From NCBI GenBank assembly GCA_905612295.1, contig CAJQRN010000007.1, forward strand, positions 1 to 64,000: DNA of 64,000 nucleotides, in the 5' to 3' direction. The first letter of the stretch is position 1. Each line of letters opens with the position of its first letter. Made by a program: the position numbers and the translations under genes. This document shows positions 1 to 10,031 of this stretch, piece by piece. Origin of the DNA: an uncultured Candidatus Nitrosopumilus sp. Its GTDB lineage: Archaea > Thermoproteota > Nitrososphaeria > Nitrososphaerales > Nitrosopumilaceae. Under the pieces are notes generated by a model. That model searched no databases, had not been told where the DNA came from, and was given only the letters and a program-made list of their open reading frames with translations.

Positions 1-55
1 ATTCGGCAATCTTGGTTTCAAGATCCTGTTTTGTTTGCTTTTTAGCAGTTGCCAT
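1..55 (-). CDS. 5' end of a truncated minus-strand CDS (MATAKKQTKQDLETKIAE...), product unknown
   Basis: Reverse complement from ATG at 55..53 stays open to the window edge. Confidence 0.45.
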   Translation of the reverse strand, partial: MATAKKQTKQDLETKIAE

Positions 56-139
56 TAATTTTCATGCCTAGTTCGGGGTTTATGAACATTTGGTTTGAAT
101 TAGGTATGCAAACATGATTAATTTTATATGTTAAATTAA

Positions 140-526
140 ATGATCAATATTATGGATGATTTTGAAAAAGAGTATCCGGATTTTGACTGGAAAAATACAC
201 CAGCATACAAACATCCAGGAGGAAGAAATTGTCCATGTCCAAAACATGAATACATTAGAGAACAAATTAATTTCACAAAACAAGTAAACGAAAAAGGAAA
301 AGAACCATCCAAAGTCACACTAAAGTTTTGTCCAGATCACTATCAAGTATACTTGAATGAAGTTATTCCAGCAATGCCATTAAAGTATAGAATTTTAACA
401 AAAATTGCACTAAAATTGGGTGCAATCAAAATTGAACAACTAAAGTACATGGAATCAGAATTATGTTTTTACTGTAAATTTGGTTCTGGCGGTCACGATA
501 GAAAAACAGAATTACCACCAATGTAA
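140..526 (+). CDS. conserved hypothetical protein with Cys/His residues
   Basis: 128 aa ORF; CPCPKHEY and CFYCKFGSGGH suggest metal binding. Confidence 0.7.
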   Translation: MINIMDDFEKEYPDFDWKNTPAYKHPGGRNCPCPKHEYIREQINFTKQVNEKGKEPSKVTLKFCPDHYQVYLNEVIPAMPLKYRILTKIALKLGAIKIEQLKYMESELCFYCKFGSGGHDRKTELPPM

Positions 527-586
527 ATATCAAAAAAGTTAAAAAAACTGAGTTAAGCTTATACCTGATTTAAGAAAAGTTTCAGT

Positions 587-2029
587 GTGGTAATACAAGA
601 TACACAAGAATTTATCATTGAGCTTGAAAAGCAAGGGGAATTAAAAAGAGTAAAAACACAAGTTGATGCAGATTTAGAAATTGCAGAAATTTTAAGAAGA
701 GAGATGTATTCTAACGGTTCTGCAATTCTGTTTGAAAATGTAAAAGGTCACAGTATGCCAGTTTTAGGAAATGCATTTGGTTCAATGAAAAGATTAGAGA
801 TAGGACTTGAAATGACTGATTTTACAGAAATTGGTCAACGCATTGTAGATATGACAAAAATGGATATGCCATCAGGATTATTAAATAAAATTAAAAAACT
901 TCCAGAATTTTCAAAAATGGCAGCATCATTTCCAAAATCACAGTCAAACGGATTAGTTACAGAGGTAACATCAACAGATGCATCTTTTGATGATTTACCA
1001 ATCATAAAGTCATGGCCAAATGATGCAGGACGTTTCATAACGCTAGGATTGATTGCTACAAAGCATCCAGAAACAGGAGTTAGAAATCTGGGAGTTTACA
1101 GAATGCAAATTATTGATAAAACACATGCATCAATGCATTGGCAAAAACACAAGAGAGGTGCAAATCATGGAGATATTGCAAAAGATAGAGGTGAAAAAAT
1201 CCCAGCAGCTATAATTATCGGTGGAGAACCTGCAACAGTTTTTTCATCCATAGCACCAGTTCCAGAAGGATTAGACAAATATCTATTTGCAGGAATTACA
1301 AGAAAAGAAGGAATTAAGACAGTAAAATGTAAAACAATTGATTTAGACGTTCCAGCAAATGCAGAAATTGTTTTAGAAGGGTATGTTGACCCTGCAGATA
1401 TTAGAGATGAAGGACCGTTTGGAGATCATACAGGATACTATACTCCTGTTGAACCATATCCAACATTCACATTAACAGGAATAATGAGAAGAAAAAATCC
1501 AGTTTATGTTACAACAGTTGTAGGTAAACCAATTCTTGAGGATGCATACATTGGTAAAGTTATTGAACGTTCATTTTTACCACTTGTCCAAATGTTTCAT
1601 CCAGAAGTGATAGATTTCAGCATGCCAGCTGCAGGATGGTTTCAAGGATATGCAGTAGTTTCAATCAAAAAAAGATATCCAGGTCAAGCAAAAAAAGTCA
1701 TGATGGGTTTATGGGGAATGGGACAACTTTCACTTACAAAGATGTTTGTGGTTGTGGATGAAGATATCAATGTGCACGACATGAATGATGTCATATGGGC
1801 AATTACTACAAGATCTGATGCTGCAAGAGATACAATAATTATCAACAACACACCTACCGATACTTTAGATCCTGCATCCCCACTAGTTAATTTAGGATCT
1901 AAAATGGGAATAGATGCAACGCAAAAAACAAGAGAAGAAGGATACATGAGAGAAATTCAACAGCAAGTAAAAGTGGATGAGGAAACAAAGAATTTAGTAG
2001 ATTCTAAATGGTTAGATTACGGACTATAG
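587..2029 (+). CDS. UbiD family decarboxylase
   Basis: 480 aa with UbiD-like motifs (EGPFGDHTGYYTPVEPYP, WAITTRSDAARD). Confidence 0.9.
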   Translation: MVIQDTQEFIIELEKQGELKRVKTQVDADLEIAEILRREMYSNGSAILFENVKGHSMPVLGNAFGSMKRLEIGLEMTDFTEIGQRIVDMTKMDMPSGLLNKIKKLPEFSKMAASFPKSQSNGLVTEVTSTDASFDDLPIIKSWPNDAGRFITLGLIATKHPETGVRNLGVYRMQIIDKTHASMHWQKHKRGANHGDIAKDRGEKIPAAIIIGGEPATVFSSIAPVPEGLDKYLFAGITRKEGIKTVKCKTIDLDVPANAEIVLEGYVDPADIRDEGPFGDHTGYYTPVEPYPTFTLTGIMRRKNPVYVTTVVGKPILEDAYIGKVIERSFLPLVQMFHPEVIDFSMPAAGWFQGYAVVSIKKRYPGQAKKVMMGLWGMGQLSLTKMFVVVDEDINVHDMNDVIWAITTRSDAARDTIIINNTPTDTLDPASPLVNLGSKMGIDATQKTREEGYMREIQQQVKVDEETKNLVDSKWLDYGL

Positions 2030-3142
2030 AACACGAATAGGATTATAGAAGTTATCTCTTTCTTCAACTTTATATCCAATTTGATGAATAGCATCAATGA
2101 TAATTTTATCAGTTAATTCAGTTGAACGTGCACCAGTACAGGAAACCACTTCTTCACCAATCAAAGTTCCACCAAAATCATCAGCACCATATTGCAAGGC
2201 AAGTTGTGCCATACCCACACCATTAGTTAGCCATGATGATTGAATGTGAGGAATTAATCCATTTAGAACAAGTCTAGATATTGCAATCATTTTCAAAAGC
2301 TGAATTCCACCGGTTCCATATTCAACAATACCTTCTTCTTGCATCAAAGTATTATTTGGTTCAAAGTTCCATGGAATAAAAGCCATAAAGCCATTAGTCT
2401 TTTCTTGTAATTTTACAATTTTAGAAAAGTGTTCAACAATATCGTTATTATTTTCAACACTGCCATACATCATTGTTGCAGATCCAGGAATTCCCAAAGA
2501 ATGTGCCTCATCCATAATCCTAATCCAATCAGAACTAGAAATTTTCTTGGGGCTAATAATTTCTTTAACAGAATCAGTTAAAATTTCAGCACCTGCACCA
2601 GGGATAGATTGTAAACCAGCATCTTTTAATCTAGATAAAACCTCTTTGGTAGATGATTTTTCAACTCTTGCAATCATATCAATCTCAGATGTAGATAATC
2701 CATGTACACCAATAGTTGGAAATTTTTTGCGCATCATTTTGAATGCATCCTCATAATATTCAATTTTTAAATTTGGATTATGTCCACCTTGAATCAAAAC
2801 TTGGCTAATCTTAAACATGTCATATGATGTTTTAATACGCGTTTCAATTTCATCAAGAGATAAAGTGTAAGAGTCTTCAGCTCCAGGGGATCTATAAAAT
2901 GCACAAAATTTGCAATCAGTGATACAGACATTAGTATAATTCAAAATTATATTATTTACAAAAGATGCTTTATTACCAAATTGTTTTTTTGTTAAATAAC
3001 CAGATACTAATCCCATTAAATGAACATCATTAGATTCTAAAAGTCTCAAAATATCTTCAGATCCAGGCCTGTTACCCTTAAGAGAATTTTCTAAAATATC
3101 TTTAATATCACTTTTTTGTATCTGTTCAGTAGTTTGACTCAA
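2024..3142 (-). CDS. mqnC: radical SAM protein, MqnC-like (cyclic dehypoxanthinyl futalosine synthase / CofH superfamily)
   Basis: NYTNVCITDCKFCAFYRSPG CxxxCxxC motif and QGGHNP; 372 aa. Confidence 0.75.
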   Translation of the reverse strand: MSQTTEQIQKSDIKDILENSLKGNRPGSEDILRLLESNDVHLMGLVSGYLTKKQFGNKASFVNNIILNYTNVCITDCKFCAFYRSPGAEDSYTLSLDEIETRIKTSYDMFKISQVLIQGGHNPNLKIEYYEDAFKMMRKKFPTIGVHGLSTSEIDMIARVEKSSTKEVLSRLKDAGLQSIPGAGAEILTDSVKEIISPKKISSSDWIRIMDEAHSLGIPGSATMMYGSVENNNDIVEHFSKIVKLQEKTNGFMAFIPWNFEPNNTLMQEEGIVEYGTGGIQLLKMIAISRLVLNGLIPHIQSSWLTNGVGMAQLALQYGADDFGGTLIGEEVVSCTGARSTELTDKIIIDAIHQIGYKVEERDNFYNPIRVL

Positions 3143-3288
3143 TTAGTATTAATCCCATAAAATTTCTATTTAATTCTTGATAGAAAGTGTAGATTTAAAA
3201 TAAATGATGAATTTATGCTTAATTTTAAATAATTCTAAGTGCACAGATACACGTTATTTTTAAGTAGGGCTCAGAATAAAAACAAAAC

Positions 3289-4071
3289 ATGGTATCAGCA
3301 AATGAAATTAGATTAAATCGAATTATGAGGAAAGGAAAAATGTTATGCATTCCAATGGATCATGGAATTTCAGAAGGGCCAATGGAGGGTATTGAAGATC
3401 CAGCTTCTACAATTTACAAATGTGAAGGGCATGGACTTACAAGTGTAATTATTAACAAAGGAATTCTTAAAGCATTACCAAAGCCACCAAAAATAGGAGT
3501 TTTAGTTCATTTTTCAAGTAGTACATCATTATCATTATCACCTAATCGTAAAATGTTAACAGGTACAGTCAAAGAAGCACTTGCATTAGGAGCTGACGGA
3601 GTTTCACTTCACATCAATATTGGAGGTAAAGAAGAACCAGAAATGTTAGAACAGCTTGGAATGACAGCAGATCAATGTCACAGATGGGGAATGCCACTTT
3701 TAGCAATGATGTATCCAAGAGGAGAAAATATCCCAAATCCACATGATCCAGAAATTGTAGGACATGTTGCAAGAATTGGTGCAGAATGTGGTGCAGATAT
3801 TGTTAAGACATTATACACAGGAGATATTGATTCATTTGCAAAAATTGTAAAAAGTACACCAGTACCAATTGTAATTGCAGGAGGTCCAAAAGCAAAAACA
3901 GATTTAGATATTCTTCAAATGACTGAAGACGCCATAACAGCAGGAGCAAAAGGAGTAACATATGGTAGAAACATATTTGCACATAAAGCACCTGAAAAAA
4001 TGGTTGAGGCATTAGCTGAGATAATTTTCAAAAAAGGAACCGCAAAGGAAGCGATGAAAAGAATTGAATAA
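3289..4071 (+). CDS. 2-amino-3,7-dideoxy-D-threo-hept-6-ulosonate synthase (class I aldolase fold)
   Basis: [12 protein letters not shown]..., [11 protein letters not shown]; first gene of the aro cluster. Confidence 0.88.
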   Translation: MVSANEIRLNRIMRKGKMLCIPMDHGISEGPMEGIEDPASTIYKCEGHGLTSVIINKGILKALPKPPKIGVLVHFSSSTSLSLSPNRKMLTGTVKEALALGADGVSLHINIGGKEEPEMLEQLGMTADQCHRWGMPLLAMMYPRGENIPNPHDPEIVGHVARIGAECGADIVKTLYTGDIDSFAKIVKSTPVPIVIAGGPKAKTDLDILQMTEDAITAGAKGVTYGRNIFAHKAPEKMVEALAEIIFKKGTAKEAMKRIE

Positions 4072-5125
4072 AACAAGAGAGTTAATAATTTTACCAAAAG
4101 TAAATCAGTCACAATTAGAAAAATTTTTGCCTCAATTAGAACAAGAAGGGATTAAAACAGTATATTTAGATCCAAAAAAAATAGGAAAGAAAAAAACAAA
4201 ATTGCAAACAATTTCAACATCAAATTCTTCAAATTATGTAGTATTAGAAAAAGAAGGAGCAGCCAAACCTAAAGGGAAAAAAGTTGGAATTAAATTTGAA
4301 GTATTATCAAATACAGATATTGAAAATGTTTTATCAGTATCAAAAAAAGGATTAGATTTTGTAATAATAGAAGTAAAAGATTGGAAAATAATCCCACTAG
4401 AAAACATAATTGCTAAACTACATAAAATACACACAAAAATTTTTGCAATTGCAAAGAACACAAAAGAGGTTAGAAAAATGTTTTCGATTTTAGAAGTAGG
4501 AGTAGACGGAGTAATTTTCAGTACATCGTCAATTAATGAAGTAAAAGAAGCAATGGTGTATTTAGGAACAAGGAGTTTTGAGATGAAACAAGCCAAAATT
4601 ATTGAAATTAAAGAAGTTGGAGATGGAGAACGAGTGTGTGTGGATACAGCATCAATATTACAGAAAGGAGAAGGAATGTTAATTGGAAATAGATCAAATT
4701 TCTTATTTCTAGTTCATAATGAATCAGTAGGATCATCATTTACATCACCAAGACCTTTTAGAGTAAATGCAGGTGCAGTTCATTGTTACACACTATCACC
4801 AGACGGTACAACAAACTATCTATCAGAAGTTGAAACAGGATCAGAAGTGTTAATTCTAAATTCCAAAGGAGAGGCAAGAAGAGCAACAGTGGGTAGAGCA
4901 AAAATTGAAAGAAGGCCAATGTTGATGATAAAAGCTTCAATAGGAAATGAAATAGGAGGAATTATTGCACAAGATGCAGAGACCATTAGATTTGTCAAAC
5001 CAAACGGGCAACTTGTATCAGTAACACATCTAAAAAAAGGAGATGTAGTGATGGCACATTCAAAACCTGCAACAGGTAGACATTTTGGAATGGAAGTATC
5101 AGATGAATACATATTAGAAAAATAA
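4064..5125 (+). CDS. 3-dehydroquinate synthase II (archaeal type)
   Basis: Archaeal AroB' family features (RPFRVNAGAVHCYTL, ETGSEVLI); operon position. Confidence 0.88.
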   Translation: MNKTRELIILPKVNQSQLEKFLPQLEQEGIKTVYLDPKKIGKKKTKLQTISTSNSSNYVVLEKEGAAKPKGKKVGIKFEVLSNTDIENVLSVSKKGLDFVIIEVKDWKIIPLENIIAKLHKIHTKIFAIAKNTKEVRKMFSILEVGVDGVIFSTSSINEVKEAMVYLGTRSFEMKQAKIIEIKEVGDGERVCVDTASILQKGEGMLIGNRSNFLFLVHNESVGSSFTSPRPFRVNAGAVHCYTLSPDGTTNYLSEVETGSEVLILNSKGEARRATVGRAKIERRPMLMIKASIGNEIGGIIAQDAETIRFVKPNGQLVSVTHLKKGDVVMAHSKPATGRHFGMEVSDEYILEK

Positions 5126-5126
5126 A

Positions 5127-5801
5127 ATGAAATACAAAACTTGTATATCAATTGGAGAAAATACACCAGAAAAAATAAGATCTAAATTAAAAGTTGCACT
5201 AAAAAAATCCGATTATGTTGAAATTAGATTAGATTTTTTAAAAAGTGAACAAGTTCCAAAAACATTAGAAATAATAAAAAAAGATCTAAACAAAGTTGTG
5301 TGTACACTAAGACCAAAAACAGAAGGAGGTAAATTTGCAGGAAACGAAAAAGAGAGAATTTCAATAATAAAATTGATTGCAGAATATAATCCATTTTTAC
5401 TGGACATAGAATTCAACACATTGAATAAAAATAAAGAGTTGTTCAAATACCTAAAATCAACAAAAACTAAATTATTAGTTTCTTGGCATGATTTTAAAAA
5501 AACACCAAAAAATTCAGAATTAAAAAATAAAATTAAACAAATGAGTAAATTTTCAACTAATGTAAAAATTGTAAGTACTGCAAAATCAACAGATGATTCA
5601 ACTAGAATGCTAGAACTGTACAACAATAAAGGAAAAAATAATTTGATTTCATTTGCTATGGGAGATTTTGGAAGAATTTCCAGAATTTTATGCCTATATC
5701 TTGGAAGTCCATACACCTACGTATCACTGGGGAAAGCAATAGCTCCAGGACAATTTAGTGTAGATGAAGTTAAAAAAATAATCAATTTAAAAAAGAAGTA
5801 A
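5127..5801 (+). CDS. aroD: 3-dehydroquinate dehydratase, type I
   Basis: YVEIRLDFL, LVSWHDFKKTP, GSPYTYVSLGKAIAPGQFS. Confidence 0.9.
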   Translation: MKYKTCISIGENTPEKIRSKLKVALKKSDYVEIRLDFLKSEQVPKTLEIIKKDLNKVVCTLRPKTEGGKFAGNEKERISIIKLIAEYNPFLLDIEFNTLNKNKELFKYLKSTKTKLLVSWHDFKKTPKNSELKNKIKQMSKFSTNVKIVSTAKSTDDSTRMLELYNNKGKNNLISFAMGDFGRISRILCLYLGSPYTYVSLGKAIAPGQFSVDEVKKIINLKKK

Positions 5802-5846
5802 CAGAAAATTGAGAGTTTAAATCAATCATATTACTCACAAAATAAA

Positions 5847-6668
5847 ATGGCAAAAAGTTTTGCAGTAATTGGAGATCCCATTGATCATTCCTTATCTCCA
5901 AACATTCACAGTGCAGCATTTAGAGAATTAAATTTAGACTCATCATACATAGGATATAGAATTCCAAAAGGAGAATTAGAAGGAGGTGTTGAGGGACTTA
6001 AAAAAATAAAAATAAATGGATTCAATGTAACCATTCCACATAAAATTGAAATGATGAAATATTTAGATAAAATGGATGAGTCATGCAGTATAATCGGTGC
6101 AGTTAACACAGTTGTAAATAATGAAGGCGTGTTGAAAGGTTACAATACAGACATGGATGGGTTTTTGGAACCGCTTAAAAAAAGAAACATCGCAATTCAA
6201 AATAGTAAAGTCTTGTTAATTGGAGCAGGAGGAGCTGCAAGAGCAATTGTTGCAGGAATTGCAAAAGAGAAAGCTGGAAGCATAGACATTGTAAATAGAA
6301 CAATAGAAAAAGCAAATAATTTATCAGAATTTTCTACAAAACTAGGATTAAGTGCAAGTGTTAAAAAAATAGAATCAATAGATACAGCCACAGAAAATTA
6401 TGACATAATCATCAATGCGACATCCATCGGCTTAAAAGATGAACCAAGTCCAATATCGTTTGAAGGAATAAATGAAAAAACAATTGTTTATGACATTGTA
6501 TACGCACCAATGAATACAGATTTTATTAAAAAAGCAAAAGCAAAAAATGCAATCATAATTTACGGATATGAAATGCTTCTGGGACAGGCAATTAGAGCAT
6601 TTGAGATTTGGCACGAAATGAAAGCGCCATATAATGCCATGAAAAAATCATTGTTAGGGGGATTCTGA
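5847..6668 (+). CDS. aroE: shikimate dehydrogenase
   Basis: VIGDPIDHSLSPNIHSAAF, NVTIPHK, GAGGAARAI. Confidence 0.95.
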   Translation: MAKSFAVIGDPIDHSLSPNIHSAAFRELNLDSSYIGYRIPKGELEGGVEGLKKIKINGFNVTIPHKIEMMKYLDKMDESCSIIGAVNTVVNNEGVLKGYNTDMDGFLEPLKKRNIAIQNSKVLLIGAGGAARAIVAGIAKEKAGSIDIVNRTIEKANNLSEFSTKLGLSASVKKIESIDTATENYDIIINATSIGLKDEPSPISFEGINEKTIVYDIVYAPMNTDFIKKAKAKNAIIIYGYEMLLGQAIRAFEIWHEMKAPYNAMKKSLLGGF

Positions 6669-7522
6669 TGGTAAAAGTAAAAGCTACAGTTCATGGAGCA
6701 GTATCCATAGTTAGTGCAATTGCAAATAAAAAAGGAGCAACTCTAGGAATTGAATTAAAAGTTGAAGCCACAATAGAAACATCAGAAGGTAAAGGAATAG
6801 TGATTCAATCAGAAAATAGAAGTCTTAGTTCACGACTAATTAACAAAACAATTGAAAAAATTGTATCAAAAAAGTATCTAGAAAAAAATAAAATGTTAAT
6901 CACAATAAATTCAGAAATTCCAACAGGGTATGGATTAAAAAGTTCTAGTGCAATATCATCAGCAATTGCATTAGCATGTGCAAAAATATTCAAACCGAAA
7001 TTAACAGATAAGCAGATTTTAGTGGCAGGTGTAGATGCATCAATTGAATCCAAAGTAAGCATCACAGGTGCATATGATGACGCATGTTCATGTTACTATG
7101 GGGGATTCAATGTGACAGATAATGGGAAAAGAAAAAGAATACATTTTGAAAGAATACCATCAAATTTAATTGTAGTTATTTTTATTCCAAAAAATAGAAA
7201 AAGAGGAAATTTAAAAAAATTGAAAATATTGTCATCTATTTTTAATAATGCATGGGAATTAGCAAAAGAAAAAAAGTATTGGGAATCTATGACAATCAAT
7301 GGATTAGCAACATCAGCCATTTTAAATTCAGATCCTAAAATAATTGTAGATTTAATTGAAAAGGGTGCATTAGCAGCATCAGTTTCAGGTAACGGTCCAT
7401 CAATAGCTGCAATAGTTAAAAAGGATAATTTATCGAATGTCAAAAAAGTATTTGAAGCATTAGAAGGAAACATAATTGTTTCAAAAGTAAATAACAAAAA
7501 GGCAGAAGTAAATGAACTGTAA
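6668..7522 (+). CDS. shikimate kinase, archaeal GHMP type
   Basis: PTGYGLKSSSAISSAIALA GHMP motif; operon position. Confidence 0.9.
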   Translation: MVKVKATVHGAVSIVSAIANKKGATLGIELKVEATIETSEGKGIVIQSENRSLSSRLINKTIEKIVSKKYLEKNKMLITINSEIPTGYGLKSSSAISSAIALACAKIFKPKLTDKQILVAGVDASIESKVSITGAYDDACSCYYGGFNVTDNGKRKRIHFERIPSNLIVVIFIPKNRKRGNLKKLKILSSIFNNAWELAKEKKYWESMTINGLATSAILNSDPKIIVDLIEKGALAASVSGNGPSIAAIVKKDNLSNVKKVFEALEGNIIVSKVNNKKAEVNEL

Positions 7523-8780
7523 AGTTGAGAAATCAAAAATCAAAGGAGAGATTGTCTGTCCTTCAAATAAAAGCTATACACATAGAGGAATTTTTTTAGC
7601 ATCACTTGCAGGTAATAATAGTAGAATAGAGAACATCTTACTATCAGCAGATACAAAAGCAACAATTGAAGCATGTAAAAAATTCGGAGCAATCATAGAG
7701 GTAGAGAATTCAACAATTATTGTAAAAGAATCAATAAAAATAGGCATAAATGTACCTGAAATCGATACGGGAAATTCAGGAACAACAATTAGAATTGCAA
7801 TAGGGATTGCCAGTTTATTTTCAGAAGAAATTATTCTAACAGGAGATGAGAGTATTCAGAAAAGACCAATGCAGCCACTGTTAGATGCATTATCAAGTAT
7901 AGGTGCAAAATGTATTTCAATAGATGGAAAACCGCCAATTAAAATTAAGGGCAAGATTACAGGAGGAGACATAACAATTCCAGGAAATCTATCTAGTCAG
8001 TTTATTTCATCATTATTAATTACTGCACCTCTAACAAAAAAAGGAATTAATTTAAACATAGAAGGGGATTTAGTTTCAAAACCATATCTAGATGCAACAG
8101 TTGCAACAATGAGAAAGTTTGGAGTTTCAGTTCAAACATTAATTCCATATAAAAAATATAATGTGTTACCACAAATTTATAAAAATAGTACATTTACAGT
8201 TCCAATTGATTTTTCAAGTTTAGCATTAATTCTTTCATTTGCAGTACTTAATGGAGAAAATATAACAGTCAAAGGAAGTATGGGAAATTTACCACAAGGT
8301 GATGAAGCATTCATAGATTTTCTAGAGCAACTAGGTGTGTCAGTTATGATTGATGATGATGAAATTAAAATTAAATCCCCTGAAAAATTAAAAGGCGGTG
8401 TATTTGATTTAAGAAATTCTCCAGATCTATTACCACCACTTGCAATATTATCACTAATTTCATCAAACCCAATAGAAATTGTAAATGTAAAACATGCAAG
8501 ATTAAAAGAAACAGATAGAATTGCCATTCTTGCAAGAGAATTGCCAAAAATAGGAATCAATGTAGAAGAAAAGGAGGACGGTTTAATTTTAGAATCATCA
8601 AATAAACTGATAGGTGCAAATCTAGATTCGGAAAATGATCATAGATTATTCATGGCATTTTGTATTGCTGGAACGTATATTGGAAATTGCACGGTAACAG
8701 ATGCAGAATCAGTAGAAGTATCATATCCAAATTTTATAGAAGAGATGAACAGATTAGGCGCAAAAATTCAAAGATTATAA
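7512..8780 (+). CDS. aroA: 3-phosphoshikimate 1-carboxyvinyltransferase (EPSP synthase)
   Basis: CPSNKSYTHRGIFLASL, DTGNSGTTIRI, RLKETDRI. Confidence 0.95.
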   Translation: MNCKVEKSKIKGEIVCPSNKSYTHRGIFLASLAGNNSRIENILLSADTKATIEACKKFGAIIEVENSTIIVKESIKIGINVPEIDTGNSGTTIRIAIGIASLFSEEIILTGDESIQKRPMQPLLDALSSIGAKCISIDGKPPIKIKGKITGGDITIPGNLSSQFISSLLITAPLTKKGINLNIEGDLVSKPYLDATVATMRKFGVSVQTLIPYKKYNVLPQIYKNSTFTVPIDFSSLALILSFAVLNGENITVKGSMGNLPQGDEAFIDFLEQLGVSVMIDDDEIKIKSPEKLKGGVFDLRNSPDLLPPLAILSLISSNPIEIVNVKHARLKETDRIAILARELPKIGINVEEKEDGLILESSNKLIGANLDSENDHRLFMAFCIAGTYIGNCTVTDAESVEVSYPNFIEEMNRLGAKIQRL

Positions 8781-8929
8781 AAAATTTTAGAAAAACTAGA
8801 CAATAACATTAAAAATAAAATTTCAAATCAATGAAAAATCACCACATTCATTCACAGCAGAATAGGTCAACAAAGGGTAATTTTTTCCAAAACCACGAGG
8901 AATTATAAACATCAGTTAACATAGATAGA

Positions 8930-10027
8930 GTGTTGCCTGGAAGTTCTATTGGCCAACGTCTTGTCTTAACAAGTTTTGGTGAAAGTCATGGAAGATCAAT
9001 TGGATCAGTATTGGACGGGTGTCCAGCAGGGTTAGAAATAGATGAAAAAGAAATACAGGACATGTTAGACCTAAGAAAGCCGGGTCAAAATATAATTTCA
9101 ACACAAAGAAAAGAAGGCGATATTGTAGAAATAGTATCAGGAGTTTTTAGAGGGTTTACAACAGGAGCACCAATTACAATGCTAATTTGGAATTCAGATC
9201 AAAAATCAAAAGATTATGAAAATTTAAAAACAAAATTAAGACCAGGTCATTCAGATTATACTGCAATGATGAAATATAATCAGTTTAATGATCATCGAGG
9301 AGGGGGAAGGTTTTCAGGAAGACTAACTGCAACACATGTGATGGGAGGTGCGATTGCAAGAAAGTTACTCAAAGTTACATTAGGAATTAAAATAAATTCA
9401 TTTACGTCACAAATTGGAAAAATAAAGATGGAAAAAGAATTCAATGAAAAAATGGCAAAATTAATTTATAAAAATGAAGTAAGATGTCCAGAAGAAAAAA
9501 CAGCTGAAAAAATGAGAGAGTCAATTTTAGATGCAAGAAGAAAAGGAGATTCTCTAGGGGGAATAGTTGAATCAATTACAACAAATGTACCAGTAGGGCT
9601 AGGAGAACCAATTTTTAGTTCATTAGAATCAGATTTGAGTAAAGCAATTTTTTCAATTCCATCAGTAAAAGGAGTCGAGTTTGGTTCAGGGTTTAGAGGT
9701 TCAGAATTATTTGGTTCAGAAAATAATGATTTGTACACAATGAAAAAAGGAAAAATTGTAACAAAGACAAATAACTCAGGAGGGATATTAGGAGGAATTT
9801 CAAATGGAATGCCAATTACAATGAGAGTTGCATTCAAACCCGTATCATCAATCGCTCAAAAACAGAGCACAATAGATATTAAAAATAAAAAAGAGGCAAT
9901 ACTTCAAGTGAAAGGAAGACATGATCCATGTGTAGTGCCAAGAGCCGCACCAGTAGTAGATGCACTAGTGGCTCTAACAATAGCAGATCATGCACTTATC
10001 ACAGGTGCAATTAAACCCAGTTTATAA
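8930..10027 (+). CDS. aroC: chorismate synthase
   Basis: TSFGESHGRSIGSVLDGCPAGL, DHRGGGRFSGRLTA, GRHDPCVVPRA. Confidence 0.97.
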   Translation: MLPGSSIGQRLVLTSFGESHGRSIGSVLDGCPAGLEIDEKEIQDMLDLRKPGQNIISTQRKEGDIVEIVSGVFRGFTTGAPITMLIWNSDQKSKDYENLKTKLRPGHSDYTAMMKYNQFNDHRGGGRFSGRLTATHVMGGAIARKLLKVTLGIKINSFTSQIGKIKMEKEFNEKMAKLIYKNEVRCPEEKTAEKMRESILDARRKGDSLGGIVESITTNVPVGLGEPIFSSLESDLSKAIFSIPSVKGVEFGSGFRGSELFGSENNDLYTMKKGKIVTKTNNSGGILGGISNGMPITMRVAFKPVSSIAQKQSTIDIKNKKEAILQVKGRHDPCVVPRAAPVVDALVALTIADHALITGAIKPSL

Positions 10028-10031
10028 AAAA

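Noticed and set aside
3205-3225. AAATGATGAA C-box-like sequence upstream of the aro operon
   Set aside because: No D or D' boxes and no terminal stem.
3803-4012. Leu-rich minus ORF
   Set aside because: Antisense to the ADH synthase gene; no independent support.
9990-10031. Upstream start for the chorismate mutase fusion
   Set aside because: Would overlap the end of aroC; ATG at 10032 begins the conserved domain.
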